NCBI GenBank assembly: GCA_032622095.1
Contig: CP136069.1
Location: 206,824,750-206,888,749 of the forward strand
DNA: 64,000 bases
Origin: Siphonodentalium dalli
Lineage: Eukaryota; Mollusca; Scaphopoda; Gadilida; Siphonodentaliidae
Direction: 5' to 3'
Both the position numbers and the translations under genes were made by a program. The notes below the pieces were generated by a model. It saw only the letters and a list, made by a program, of their open reading frames with translations, was not told where the DNA came from and searched no databases. Below, one piece after another: positions 1-11,040 of the stretch (its first letter is position 1; each line of letters opens with the position of its first letter).

Positions 1-2237
1 ATAGAGTCAGTACAATCTCTTTTCTTACCAATCCATACCGCAACTGTTTTGTCGTATTTAAATTTTAAACCTGAATGTAATAGCTCGAATGCATTGTCAA
101 GGCTTTGGGGGTCACCATCAAGAAATAATGAGGTATCGTCAGCATATTGTGAAAGTTTAAATTCTGAATTCCCTATCTTAATACCCTTGATATTTTTCCA
201 TTTCCGGAATCCTATACCTAATATTTCTACACACAATAAAAAAATGTAAGGCGAAATTGGATCACCTTGGCGACAGCCCCTCGAGATTCTGAAGCTACGA
301 GACACATGCCCGTTGATATTGACATTTGACGATATACCGTTATACAAGCAATTAATGATTTTAATAAAATTATCCCCAAAGTTGAAGTATTTTAAGACTG
401 ACGACAAGAATGACCAGGAGACCGAATCAAAAGCTCTTTCGAAGTCAAGGAGTACAAGTAGTCCAGGAATATTAGCAGATTTTGTTGTGGACAAAATGTC
501 TGATATTAATCGTATATTTTCGCCAATGAATCTACCTTTTAAAAACCCACTCTGGTCATGATGAATAAGATCTTGAATGACACTTTTCAATCTTTCAGAA
601 AGTATACCGGATAGAATTTTGTATGACACATTAAGACGTGAAATAGGTCGCCAGTTTTTTAGGAATTGTTTTGGTTTGTTTTCTTTTGGAATCAGAGTAA
701 GAATACCGTGTTTCTGTGTAACCGATAATTCACCTTTATCTAAGCCGTAGTTTAATGACCTAACTAGGAATTTACCAATTTTATTCCAAAACATTTTATA
801 AAAATCACACGAGAAGCCACTGGAACCAGGGCTTTTGTTATTGCGCATATGTTTTAAATAGGTTAATGCCTCGTTTTCAGAAATACGTGATTCAAGGGTG
901 TGAGAGATTTCTGGAGATAATTTATTTGGGAAATTATTTGTGTTATCATTTTGAACGCGAACAAATTGTTCAATGTCCGATACATTTGTGTTCTCGTGTC
1001 TATTTTCATATAATTTTTCGTAATATAGTTTGGCCTCTTCGAGAATATCATTTTGATCTGTAACCACTTTACCATCCTCTTTTTCAACCCGAAGAAGTGC
1101 TTTATTCATATAATGTCTTTTTTCTAAGTTAAGAAAATATTTAGTTGGTTTTTCCCCATCACTGACCCATCGAGCTCTTCAACGTATCATTGCGCCTTCT
1201 AATTTCTGTTTTCTTATATCTTCTAATCGTAGTTTAAGTTGTTGTAATTTCTCAATACCATCATCACCAGTAAGCCGATTTTCTAACACTTCAATGTCTG
1301 CTTCAAGTAAAGATTCTTCTTGGCGTTTAGTATTTGCTAGTGCTTTTGAAAAAGTTAACGTCGTTTTTCTCATCTCCATGAGCAATGTTTCAAAGAATAA
1401 TTGGTCGTTTATTTGAAACTTTGGACTCTCTTCGTTATCACATAGCGTGTCATTGTCCGACGATTTATACTGTTCGACAGTCGTCTTTACAGTTTCATTT
1501 ATTTTATCGACAAAAGTTTTATTAGAAAGTAGAGAGTTATTAAATTTCCAATAGCCACGCCTGGGTTTCGTATCACATAATTTGAAATTCACGGTCACTA
1601 TTGAATGATCGGTACGATAACCAGGTATTACGGAAGATGATTCAATAAAAGGCAAAATACAGTTTGGTATGAGAAAATAATCTAAACGTGCTTGTTTAAA
1701 CAGGGACTTTCTTCGCCAAGTATATCTTAGTTGTTCTGGGTTCTGATATCTCCATACATCAATGAGGTCTTTTTCGCCGATTAGTTTAAATGGTTCCTTG
1801 CGAGCTTTCGGGTTATTGTCAGCAACGTAATTAAAACAGTCTTTTGAAGGATTAAGGGCAATATTGTAATCACCACAAATCACAACGTTATCAGATATGG
1901 TTAGTATTTTGTTAATTTTTTCATAAAAAGATGGGGTATCTGCATTGGCTCCATATATATTTACTAATGTTAGCTTGAAATCATCTACATTAATTTCGGC
2001 TATGAGCATGTTCCCATTTGGGTCCGTATGTAATGCATTAATCTTTAGACCAAATGTATTATTGAATAAAATCGCGACGCCTCTACTTGATGATTTGAAA
2101 GAATTAAAGCAACATGTATAACCCCATTCCGATTGAATAAATTTCTCTTGATCGCGAGTAAAATGAACGTCTTGTAAACAGTAAATGTCATACTTCAACT
2201 TTTTAAGGTATGTGAAGACATCTCTCCGTTTTTTCTT
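1..2237 (-). pseudogene. L1/Tx1-like LINE ORF2 (endonuclease plus reverse transcriptase), 5' part of the frame, runs off the window
   Basis: The minus strand encodes an APE-type endonuclease followed by a reverse transcriptase, the ORF2 layout of L1/Tx1 LINEs, which nick target DNA and copy their RNA in place. Endonuclease signatures in order are YDIYCLQD, a GDYNIAL block, RLDYFLI and DHSIVTV. After an in-frame TGA at 1179-1181 the same frame continues (WVSDGEKPTKYFLNLEK) into RT motifs: NKSPGSSGF, LIPKENKPKQFLKNWRPIS, GFLKGRFIGENIR, LLDFERAFDSVSW, RGCRQGDPISPYIF and the catalytic QYADDT near 110-130. I read no other stop from 1178 to base 1, so the rest of RT and the C-terminus lie outside the window. 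The N-terminus (KKKRRDVF, about 2220) is preceded by an in-frame TGA and probable frameshift. A recently dead or rescued copy; the exact clade is uncertain. Confidence 0.9.
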
Positions 2238-3564
2238 GACAATTCATTGAAAGAATTATAACCGACATCTATTAATTGTAGATTGTTAGAGCAAACCCAT
2301 TTTCAAAATACATGTGAATAAGAAACAAACATAGTGCAAACCTTAGTAGAGGACAGAAATACATTAAAAAGAGGATTGTGTGCAAATTGCTTCCTAGTTC
2401 GGGACAGGCAGTTCCAAAGCATATTGTTTGAATGTAATATTAAAGACAGTTATTTTTGTGTTTATTACACAACCGCATGCATATGTGCATATGGTCTATG
2501 TGTGTATGAAGGGTGTGTAGTGTGCATTATTAACTCCGTAAACAGAATAGATAACTATTTAAATTTTAGGTCTAAATTTTTGACTAGAATTCAATGGTGT
2601 GGTCAATTCAGTAATGGGCTTTAATTCAGTGTGTTTGTATATACGTATGGCAACATGTGTATATACTTAACAATTTTAAAAGTCGACATTAATCGGTAAC
2701 AAAAATACACAACCTGGTATTAATTAGCCAATGATTTGTCAATATAACTTAAACAATCTTTGAGAACGCGAGATGTATTGCAATAAGACAATTAAAGTTC
2801 AGCCTTATATGTAGCTTCGCAAATTAATGTAAGATGTGACATATATCGGACACGTCATGGCTGAGAAAAGTACAATCTATAAATAAAATCAATCAATATG
2901 TGTTTGGGCAATGCAGCTGAAAAGTACAATCTATAAATAGAATCAATCGATATTCAGGTTGACAACAAGCGGTCAGTGAATGGTCAGATTAATAGTTAGG
3001 CCAGAGTAACATAATGTTCAGTTTGTCAAGGTATGTCTGTTAACTTCACTTGGTGGTGATTGGATTAGTTTATGCGCAAGTGTATAGTGCCATTGCTATG
3101 AACTATAATCTCGGCATATGTATTTAAAAAAATATTATTCCACTTATTGAGATAATGTAGAAGTATGACACACGATATGTGTATATGTGCATCAGAAAGG
3201 AAAACATATTGGCAGCGAAAAATGAATTATAAGAGGGGGTTCAGATCGGATTAAACATGCCATTTTTAGTAGGGTGGTTACAGACATTGAGCGAAAAAAG
3301 AAATTATAAGAGGAGATTCAGATCAGATTAAATTAAACAGGACGCTTTTAGTGGGGTGGTTACAGATTTTGAGTACTGTTATAAAATTATGTGTCAGAAA
3401 TGGGGAGAGAAAGAAATTGACAGCGAAAAATGAATTATAGGAGAAGTTTGCAAGTAGGATTTATCAGGTTAATTTTAGCGGGGTTGTGATATTGGGCGGA
3501 TGGGGTATCAGGTCGATGTCAATATAGCAGTTATGTACAAAGGTGAGAATAGTCATATCACAAG
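2238..3564 (-). other. LINE inter-ORF or flanking DNA with a short tandem repeat, no gene
   Basis: No convincing coding sequence lies between the two LINE ORFs; 1.3 kb is long for an inter-ORF spacer, so part may be a separate insertion. Bases about 3218-3490 hold three diverged copies of a segment built on GCGAAAAATGAATTATAAG followed by a G-rich AGTGGGGTGGTTACAG-like block. The sequence at 2870-2945 repeats AAAAGTACAATCTATAAATA twice. Confidence 0.5.
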
Positions 3565-3862
3565 TCATTTTCTAGCGGTCGAACTTTTCGCAGCGTCTTT
3601 GAATAAGTGGTCCAGGTTTTCTAAAATGTCAACTTTAACATTCGTGTCGTTCTGCAGCTTTGCCCAGATAAACCCGTTCCTGTGGTATCCGTATTTGACC
3701 ATCCTGTGGTCAAACAGTGAGTTCATCAGCTGCAGATTGTCCCTAGTTAAGTCGTCGCGCACTTTAACCGGGGCCATCGATCCGTCCGTCTTCTTCTGCT
3801 TCAGAACTTTTCTCTTTTGGAACACCTTGTTCCGTGTATCGGTTCGCAGGAACTTCACGATA
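3565..3862 (-). pseudogene. LINE ORF1 protein, C-terminal half (separated by a transposon)
   Basis: Encodes the end of an L1/Tx1 ORF1-type RNA-binding protein: IVKFLRTDTRNKVFQKRK, then LTRDNLQLMNSLFDHRM and an FIWAKLQNDTNVKVDI block, ending in a stop at 3565. These match the C-terminal part of the RRM-like and basic C-terminal domain of LINE ORF1 proteins, which coat the element RNA. The N-terminal half lies at 8288-8678 in the same orientation. Removing the 3865-8285 insertion and one CA duplicate makes the frame continuous (a PPPC-IVKF join), so the transposon landed inside an intact ORF1. It lies upstream of ORF2 on the same strand, as expected. Confidence 0.8.
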
Positions 3863-3924
3863 CACACTCTTAAAAAAATAGGTACTTCATAGTACCTACG
3901 TAGGTACTAAGCTTTGTCCCAGGG

Positions 3925-4345
3925 GGAGTACCAACTGTCTGGTACTCTGGGGTACCAAAAGTTTAGGTACTCTGGAGTACCAAAAGTTTAGGTACTCTGG
4001 AGTACCAAAAGTGGTACTCTGGAGTACCAAAAGTGGTACTCTGGAGTACCAAAAGTTTAGGTACTCTGGAGTACCAACAGTTTAGGTACTCTGGAGTACC
4101 AAAAGTGGCACTCTGGAGTACCAAAAGTGGTACTCTGGAGTACCAAAAGTTTAGGTACTCTGGAGTACCAAACGTTTAGGTACTCTGGAGTACCAAAAGT
4201 GGCACTCTGGAGTACCAAATGTGGTACTCTGGAGTACCAAAAGTTTAGGTACTCTGGAGTACCAAAAGTTTAGGTACTCTGGAGTACCAAAAGTGGTACT
4301 CTGGAGTACCAAAAGTGGTACTCTGGAGTACCAAAAGTTTAGGTA
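3925..4345. repeat. Subterminal palindromic repeat GGTACTCTGGAGTACC, about 17 copies
   Basis: A 16-bp palindrome (GGTACTCTGGAGTACC, with a few GGCACT or GGGG variants) recurs about 17 times, separated by AAAAGT or AAAAGTTTA. More GTAC-containing copies continue to about 4590. The equivalent zone in copy B (about 63765-63890) has only about five, which accounts for most of the length difference between the copies. Subterminal arrays of this kind are typical transposase-binding regions in DNA transposons. Confidence 0.9.
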
Positions 4346-4929
4346 CTTACCTTATAAATATTTAGATTCTATCCGGGCATTGTGCATATAATACCCACTC
4401 TGCCTTTATGTCACCGAATTCATGACGCACACGACATGAGGTACCAAGAAATACACGCTTTCTTGACACACCCATTATATTATATGAAGTACCGAATATA
4501 AAGACAGGTACTCTGAAGTATTTAGGTACTATGCATAGTACCTAGCAATTTGGTACTCCAGAGTACCAAACATATAGGTACTAAGTAAAGAACCTGCCCA
4601 GATACCAAGCACTCGAAATTACGAAACATGACCGACGGAAAATTTAACAATGTGGCAATTTAGATTCCGAATGAAGCTATGGCGTTTAAACATTGAATAA
4701 AGTACAAAACCACTCCATTACATAGTGATAATGAAATAATCGGAATTATACATGCATTACTTTTATTAGTATAGAACCTTGATCGTGATTTTGTACTTAA
4801 ATCAAAGTTTAAGATATCGATTTCAGGATTCCCTGTTCCCTGCATGTGTAGTAAAATTGGTCTGAATGTCCAAAAATAATTTCTTAATTTGTGTGCAATA
4901 ATATTAAGTAAACATAAATCAAACATCTT

Positions 4930-6260
4930 GGAACTGGTCTGGATGAAACACCGATCGATCTAGAATAGCCCGATAAATAAAAAAAAACTACCTTGCGATA
5001 AATCGCAAACCTTTGCGATTCGCAAACAACTTTGCAACAAGTACCGGTATATATCAGATTTAGTGTAAAGGTTTTCGATTGATTACAAAATGTTTGCGAT
5101 TAATCGCAATGGTTTGTGATTTATCGCAGATATATTTTCATGCATTGGCATTAATTGACTTGAATCGTATAAATATAAATATAATCCGACAACTTCAACA
5201 GGTCTGGGTAAACCACCAATCGATCTAAATAGCATGGTTGGGCTAAAATAGACCGATCGTTCTTTGGCAGCAAGCATGCATGTGGTATAAGGCGAGCAAA
5301 CCTTCGCGATAAATCACAAAACATTGCGAAAAATTACAAACACTTTGCGATAACGCGCAAACCTTTACGATGAATCTCAGACATCTTTACGAGGACTCTC
5401 AGACTGCGTACTGGGTGATTAAATATTGCGAATTATCGCAAACATGTTTGAGATTTGTGGCAAACTTTTTTGGTGCTAAAAATATCTTAATTTGTGTGTA
5501 AACATTATAAATCAGCCATCTTAAACAGGTCTCAGTGAACAACCTATCAATTTCTAATTGAACGGTCGGGCTAAAATAGACCGATCAGTCATTCACAGTC
5601 AGATCCAAGAATGTTCAGAGAAACAAAACTTTGCGAAAAATCACAAACACCTTCGTGATAACATGCAAACCATTACGATAAATCTCAAACATCTTTACGA
5701 TAAATCTCAGACTACGTACTCTGTGAATAAATTTTTTTATCTATCGCAAAGATGTTTGAGATTTGTCGCAAAGATTTTTTGTTGGCACTAATGGGCTTCT
5801 ATGAATATCAGAAATCTTAAACAGGTCTGAGTGAACCTATCAGTCTATGCCCGGTCGGACTAAAATAGACCGATCAGTCATTCACAGCCAAATGCATGAG
5901 TGATGAGGGAGCAAATCTTTGCGATAAATCACAAACACTTTTGTGATAACACACAAACCTTAACGATAAATCTCAAAGATCTTTACGATAACTCTCAGAC
6001 TACGTACTGGGCGATTATATTCTGCGATTTATCGCAAAGATGTTTGAGATTTGTCGCAAAGGCTTTTTGTCGATAATGGGCTTCTGTGAACATTATAAAT
6101 CAGACATCTTAACAGGTCTGAGTGAACAACCTATCAATCTATAATTGCCCGGACATGCTAAAATAGACCGATCGGTCATTCACAGCCAATGGAACAAATC
6201 TTTGCGAAAACTCCCAAACCTTTGTAAATAGTGTGCGATAAGCAAAATACTCAAAATTGG
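4930..6260. repeat. About 290-bp tandem units rich in TTTGCGATAAATCGCAAA words
   Basis: Roughly four diverged units of about 290 bp. Each carries a CAGGTCTGAGTGAACAACC-like start, an AAAATAGACCGATCGGTC motif, then several inverted and direct TTTGCGAT/ATCGCAAA words and a TACGTACTGGGCGAT block. The units begin near 5215, 5526, 5821 and 6115. The same arrangement occurs inverted in copy B (61925-63170). Short hairpins are frequent; no coding potential. Confidence 0.8.
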
Positions 6261-6786
6261 GGAGACCATTATGGTAACTTTGGTTAATTAACTGTTGTTT
6301 TAAAAATACCGCTATACTAGTAGCGCTCACTAGTCCTCGCTACAAGGAGATGTTGAATGGGTTACCAGAATTATTATCACTCTCCAAAAAAAATTGCCAC
6401 GGTGTTCAGTGTTTTGTTTATCGTACACTTCCAATATGCTGTATCAGTAAATGAACAAATACTAAGATACATGTAACACAAAGAGAGTTTAATGTATTTA
6501 ATATATGATAAAGTTTGGTAAAGCCATAGCTAATAAATTATTCTCCATTCGCATCTATGCGTCAATAAGTCAACACTTGGCATTGCCTGATCACCAGAGC
6601 CATATAATGTAGAATTTCGCTAATATGGTTTCCAGTTACAGTGTATGGATGAGGTTATTTCCTAGCAAAGCGAAAATGGCCAAATCGCTCAGAATGATAA
6701 CCACACATGTAGCCAGACATGTTTTCATAAGAACATGAAGCATCTGGACATTGGAATGGTCTACATGTTCATGTATGTATACCGTA

Positions 6787-7163
6787 CAGCTAAGCTCTAA
6801 TTGACCCCTCCCCCTTAACGACATTGGCCACCGATATTACGAGTAGTTGCGAATGATGGTCAGTGACCAACTTTGAATGTTAATTAAATCATAAACAAAT
6901 TATTAATTGAAATATTGTTTTGTGTATAGTTAATATGGTGCATGGCGCTGATGAAAAGGTGGACTGGGTGTTTACAAGGTGTCCATGTGATAAATTAGTG
7001 TGAAGTACAGTGGTCGCAAAATATTATTTATAAGACTGTAAGATTATCTGCGGTTGCCACATATCAACCACTTGACCATGGTTGAACGGCGGTATGGTAT
7101 AACCGATGTCATTAATGCCCTACAACCTTGTTAAAGGGGAGGGTGATCAATTGAGCATACCGG
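6787..7163. mobile_element. Nested TA-flanked MITE inside CAC-element copy A
   Basis: Begins TA-CAGCTAAGCTCTAATTGACC at 6785 and ends, inverted, as GATCAATTGAGCATACCGG-TA at 7165. The counterpart in copy B is 61017-61408. Imperfect terminal inverted repeats of about 25 bp and TA at both sides suggest a Tc1/mariner-type MITE. Because both copies carry it, it inserted before they diverged. Confidence 0.6.
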
Positions 7164-8049
7164 TAGTACGTTACTAAAACCTTGCGATTGCGATTGATTC
7201 AGTTATAACGTGGAGCCCAGAATTGGATCCATATCTCCGAGATTATCCACCATTCCATAAATATATCAGAACAGTATCACATCATCACAGGCGTTTCGAT
7301 CAAAAGAATGGCAGACTCCGTAACTTGGCGACATATGTCATGGCGACATGGTTCTCAAATCACGTTTCGATGAAAATTGAAGAATATTATCTGTCGTCCT
7401 TTGCACAGGTACTTGTACATTATACCCATCAAACTTGTTGAACTGTGACGTCATGACTCTGACTAATTTCTACAGAATCGGATGTCTCGTAATCATAGTC
7501 ACCAGTGGTTGACGCTTGTGGGTTAATTCAGGTTTATAATGTTGTGAAACTTAAGTATCTGTCTTTTGTAATTCACAATACTTTTGTGTTGTGGATGTAA
7601 CACCACTGCACTCAATGACTTTTCAATTCGGTCTGGTTCGGTTCACCGAAAATTTGCTCTTTCAATAATGTAAACGCCAGTTATTTTTTCGGAGGTTATA
7701 TATCATCTTGTCCCGTCCATGTACAACCATAATCCACAGAGTGCTGACAATATCCCAGCTTATTGAGAAGCAGTTAGGTCAAATTTCACACACAAAAAAT
7801 ATGTTGATGAATTTCAGAGAAGTTACTTCCCTAATCTTAAATCCACCCAGCGAGCGAACGACGTAACTAGAAACTGGCACAATACTAATGCGTGTAAGCC
7901 GACTCCGATAACAACATAAAATGTCAAATTCTGAGGTTTGTTTGTCTCTTTGTCCATGTTTATTTACTTCGAAAAAACTCAATCGTCTCAACTTGAAGTG
8001 ATGAACGCCGCCATTTTATCGAGATCGGCTAGTACCAAAAGAATTATAT

Positions 8050-8132
8050 CACGTGATGCCATCACGTGGGTATAACTTGGGTACCGAGATCGCGCTAGTA
8101 CCAAATTAATTATCACGTGATGCCATCACGTG
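8050..8132. promoter_or_regulatory. Twin 19-bp CACGTG palindromes, 64 bp apart
   Basis: CACGTGATGCCATCACGTG occurs at 8050-8068 and again at 8114-8132, inside a 64-bp tandem duplication. The same pair with the same spacing is at 60061-60143 in copy B. CACGTG is the canonical E-box of bHLH-zip factors. Directly inside the element follow the words CTCGATAAAATGGCGGCG (minus strand here), so this may be a promoter-like module. Function is inferred. Confidence 0.5.
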
Positions 8133-8287
8133 GCTAACATTTGGGTTCCGAGAGTGGATAATACCAACATGTGTGGTACTATATCAATATTTAGAACCAA
8201 ATTATTCTCGGTACCCGTTGGTCTGGTACTAACAGACATATTGGCACTACCGTAGTACCTATATGGCTTGTTATTTCTAAGTGTGCA

Positions 8288-8678
8288 CGGGGGAGGCTGT
8301 GATTTGGAAGGAAGTCGATGAGCCGCTACAATATCAGCAGTACTTATCTTAATTTCGGTCTGCGACTGATTTACAATGTTGCAAAATCTTTCTGCCAAAG
8401 TGTGATCATCATTTTCTGTGACCTGGATATCCAAAGCTCGTACACACGTTTTCCTGGAATATTGTTCCGCTTTATTTAATTGTTGCCTGAGATATTTTAT
8501 GTCTGTCTTTAAATTGTCGTGTTCAGCACGATACACGTCAACTTCTTCTCGCAACAAATCTGCTTCCGTCTCGTAGTGATTAATTTTGTCAGTCAAATCC
8601 TTTATGTGCACCGAAATATGCTTGTCGATATCAGCCTGCAGTTGCGTTTTGAAAGATTCAAACTTCTCTTCTATGCCT
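8288..8678 (-). pseudogene. LINE ORF1 protein, N-terminal coiled-coil and RRM part (5'-truncated)
   Basis: Continues the ORF1 fragment at 3565-3862. Reading the minus strand, an open frame from about 8678 gives a heptad-rich, charged stretch (KINHYETEADLLREEVDVYR, then LKTDIKYLRQQLNKAEQYSR) typical of the LINE ORF1 coiled coil. It then gives VRALDIQVTE, AERFCNIVNQ and AAHRLPSKSQPPPC of the RRM-like core before the transposon end at 8285. An in-frame TAA at about 8680 and loss of similarity beyond it suggest the LINE copy is 5'-truncated or otherwise broken there. Confidence 0.75.
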
Positions 8679-8679
8679 T

Positions 8680-9696
8680 AATATTATAATATACTGAGAC
8701 TAACCTGTTTAGTTGTGGAACTTCATGCAAACATATAGCAATGCTCAGTATGTCTACTATAAGACTTATGCACGTTCAATTTACAAGACGGTCATAATAT
8801 AAGTAATATATTACAATCGATAATAATATCAAGACGAATGCTTTTATGATCGAGTTTGTTAATTGGCCCCACATAACAGTTTATCGGTATCTTCACACAA
8901 TTTCAATAAAAATAAACTATATATAGACAATTGACGTTAATTTACGTGGAAATTAGAATGTATTTACATATATAGTTTTCTATTATATATTCGCCTCTGG
9001 TTTCACTCGCACATTCAATATGCCAATAAGAGCATGTATAACCATAAAACCAACAATAGTACACCTTATTATGACCTTATAGTCCATGAGCTGGTAGGCC
9101 CCTCGTGCACCCATGCCCACTAATTAACTTGTTTGGTATTTTTTATATACCCTAATATGTACTTGTCAGGAAAAACGATGTTAACAGAAAATATTTTGGG
9201 TCCTAGTGTACCTACTGGGTCAAAGTTTAGCCTTACTCGGTTACAATTTTTTTCCGATTATGATGGGGTGGGGAAACTAATTTATTACATGATCCTACCC
9301 TTATTCCATTCAATAAACCCATTCTATACATTGTGATATTAAACGTTCGTTTAATAACAGGAAATAGTGCCAGGTGACCTTTGACTTCCGGTTTGTCGTC
9401 TGTTAACACTCCGTATGCTATGTCTCAAAATACTATGGCTTCCAATATTTTTCTAACAAACTATCATGAATGAAGAGTTTGAAAAGTTATGTCATTAAAT
9501 AAACGCCATTGAACGCGCCAAAGAGTCTTTAGTTATATGGGACTATTTCTTTACGCGGTCAAAACAAATAGCTACGTGAAACGTCATCTCATGCCTTATA
9601 GAAGCCGATGTTACTATCATGTTTGTTTCGCGTCCCATTTGTTGATTTAAGTATGTTTTGTCGATGTTTTGGATCATGTAATAAATAGAATATTTA
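8680..9696. other. Intergenic DNA, no gene recognised
   Basis: AT-rich sequence without convincing ORFs or element ends. A weak open frame at 9133-9336 has no recognisable motif. Confidence 0.4.
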
Positions 9697-9828
9697 ACTC
9701 GTCCCCAGTTTATAGCGGAAATTACAAAACTCGTCCAGTAAATTAGGTCTAGACCTCGCCGAAGGCTCGGTCCAGACCTAATTTACTGGACTCGTTTTGT
9801 AAATTCCGCTATAAACTGGGGAGGAGTT
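9697..9828. repeat. Palindromic element, about 59-bp arms
   Basis: The left arm (ACTCGTCCCCAGTTTATAGC onward, 9697-9755) is the near-perfect reverse complement of 9770-9828, around a short TCGCCGAAGGCTC centre. A matching single right arm, including the following GTTGTAGATCCTCTATAT, recurs at 15371-15438, so this is a dispersed repeat family rather than a unique hairpin. Confidence 0.8.
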
Positions 9829-10289
9829 GTAGATCCTCTATATCCCATATACGTGATGTCATTGTAATTGGATTTTAACAGGTGATATATCATTTTGTAG
9901 ATATTTGAATATATTATAATACTGGTAGCAAAAATAATATGACGTTTCAATTGATGATGTCACCAGAGGTTAAAAGATCACACAATGGTGATGAAAACTC
10001 AAATATAATAGTATGAGATCTGATAAGGTGCCCCTACAACCCCGACCACATGACTTCATATCAACCCACTCATTTTCTTCCTTATTATGTCCCTAAACTT
10101 TTAAGCAATGTTGACACGAAAAAGAATTGTCCGTGTACACACGAGACAAGATAGCGTCCAACATCGCCGCCATTTATGAGAAATGCACTATAAGTCAGTT
10201 CGATGCATTATTAAGAGCACATCTTGACAAGTGTGTACAATTGTATCTATTATTGTGAAGCTAAGACACAATGCTACATTTTTATAACA

Positions 10290-11040
10290 AAATTGGAACT
10301 TCACGTCCAAGATGGCCACCAAAATGGCCACCAGAAATGGAAACTATAACTATATCTTCTAAATTAGTTTCTGCTGTTTGGAACTGGTTGAGAATTGCAA
10401 CATTTCAATTTTACTGATCATTGGAGCAATGAAATATGCCATTAAGTGGGTACCAGCCCCTTCCGATCCCTCAAAAATTTAATTTTACAGAACACGGTAT
10501 AAATTTCACCAAAAATGGATTCTAGTCATATTTCAACAAGAAATGGGCAAAACTGTGCAATGTAAGCCAGGCATACCAATACTTATAAATATTCCAACTC
10601 AATGGATAAAAACGGTTACTTTAGCTCAAAATGGCCACCAAAATGGCCGCTAATAATGGAAATTGTAGATATTGCCCAAGCGTGTCCTGCACTCGGAACA
10701 AGGTGTGGTTGGTAAATAAAATCGACTAATATGCCTTCTATACATTGAATACTAACACTGGTGATGCACCACGTTTAATTGTTACCATTGTAACCACTGA
10801 CATTACCAGCTATATTGGGTTTTTCTCTCACAAACTGGACATCAAAGTCAGCAAAAATTTACTTTTTCATTTGGACTATTTTTTGTTCAAGTAAAATGGA
10901 TCTACATGTATCTTTGGTAGCAAATGTGTTTTTTTTAGTTTTTGGTATGTCTTAAATGTGTCACACTGATGTGGTTTGGACCAAATTACTCAAGATGGCT
11001 CGCAAAATGGCAACCACATTTTATAAAAAGTTTAGTTTCA
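10290..11040. repeat. Diverged tandem units with AAAATGGCCACC motifs
   Basis: Three loosely related units of about 330-360 bp start with CAAGATGGCCACC (about 10310), CAAAATGGCCACC (about 10628) and CAAGATGGCTCGC (about 10990). Each is followed by similar ATTNTCTGCTGTT/GGAAC words. No open frame spans them. Confidence 0.45.

Larger units (their letters stand above)
3865..8285. mobile_element. Non-autonomous DNA transposon, CAC-type ends, copy A (4421 bp)
   Basis: Ends are CACTCTTAAAAAAATAGG at 3865 and, read inward from 8285, CACACTTAGAAATAAC; both begin CAC. The dinucleotide CA (TG on the LINE strand) flanks both sides (3863-3864, 8286-8287) as a target duplication. The element disrupts LINE ORF1, and its removal restores the frame. 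A related copy in opposite orientation lies at 59901-63957. Parts seen from left: palindromic GGTACTCTGGAGTACC subterminal repeats, about 290-bp TTTGCGAT-rich tandem units (4980-6260), a nested TA-flanked MITE (6787-7163) and twin CACGTG palindromes (8050-8132). No transposase is visible. CAC termini, 2-bp duplication and dense subterminal repeats are reminiscent of the CACTA/EnSpm (CMC) group; that assignment is inference. Confidence 0.85.

Noticed and set aside
3500-3892. 130-codon plus-strand gene
   Set aside because: It is antisense to the clearly recognisable LINE ORF1 fragment on the minus strand.
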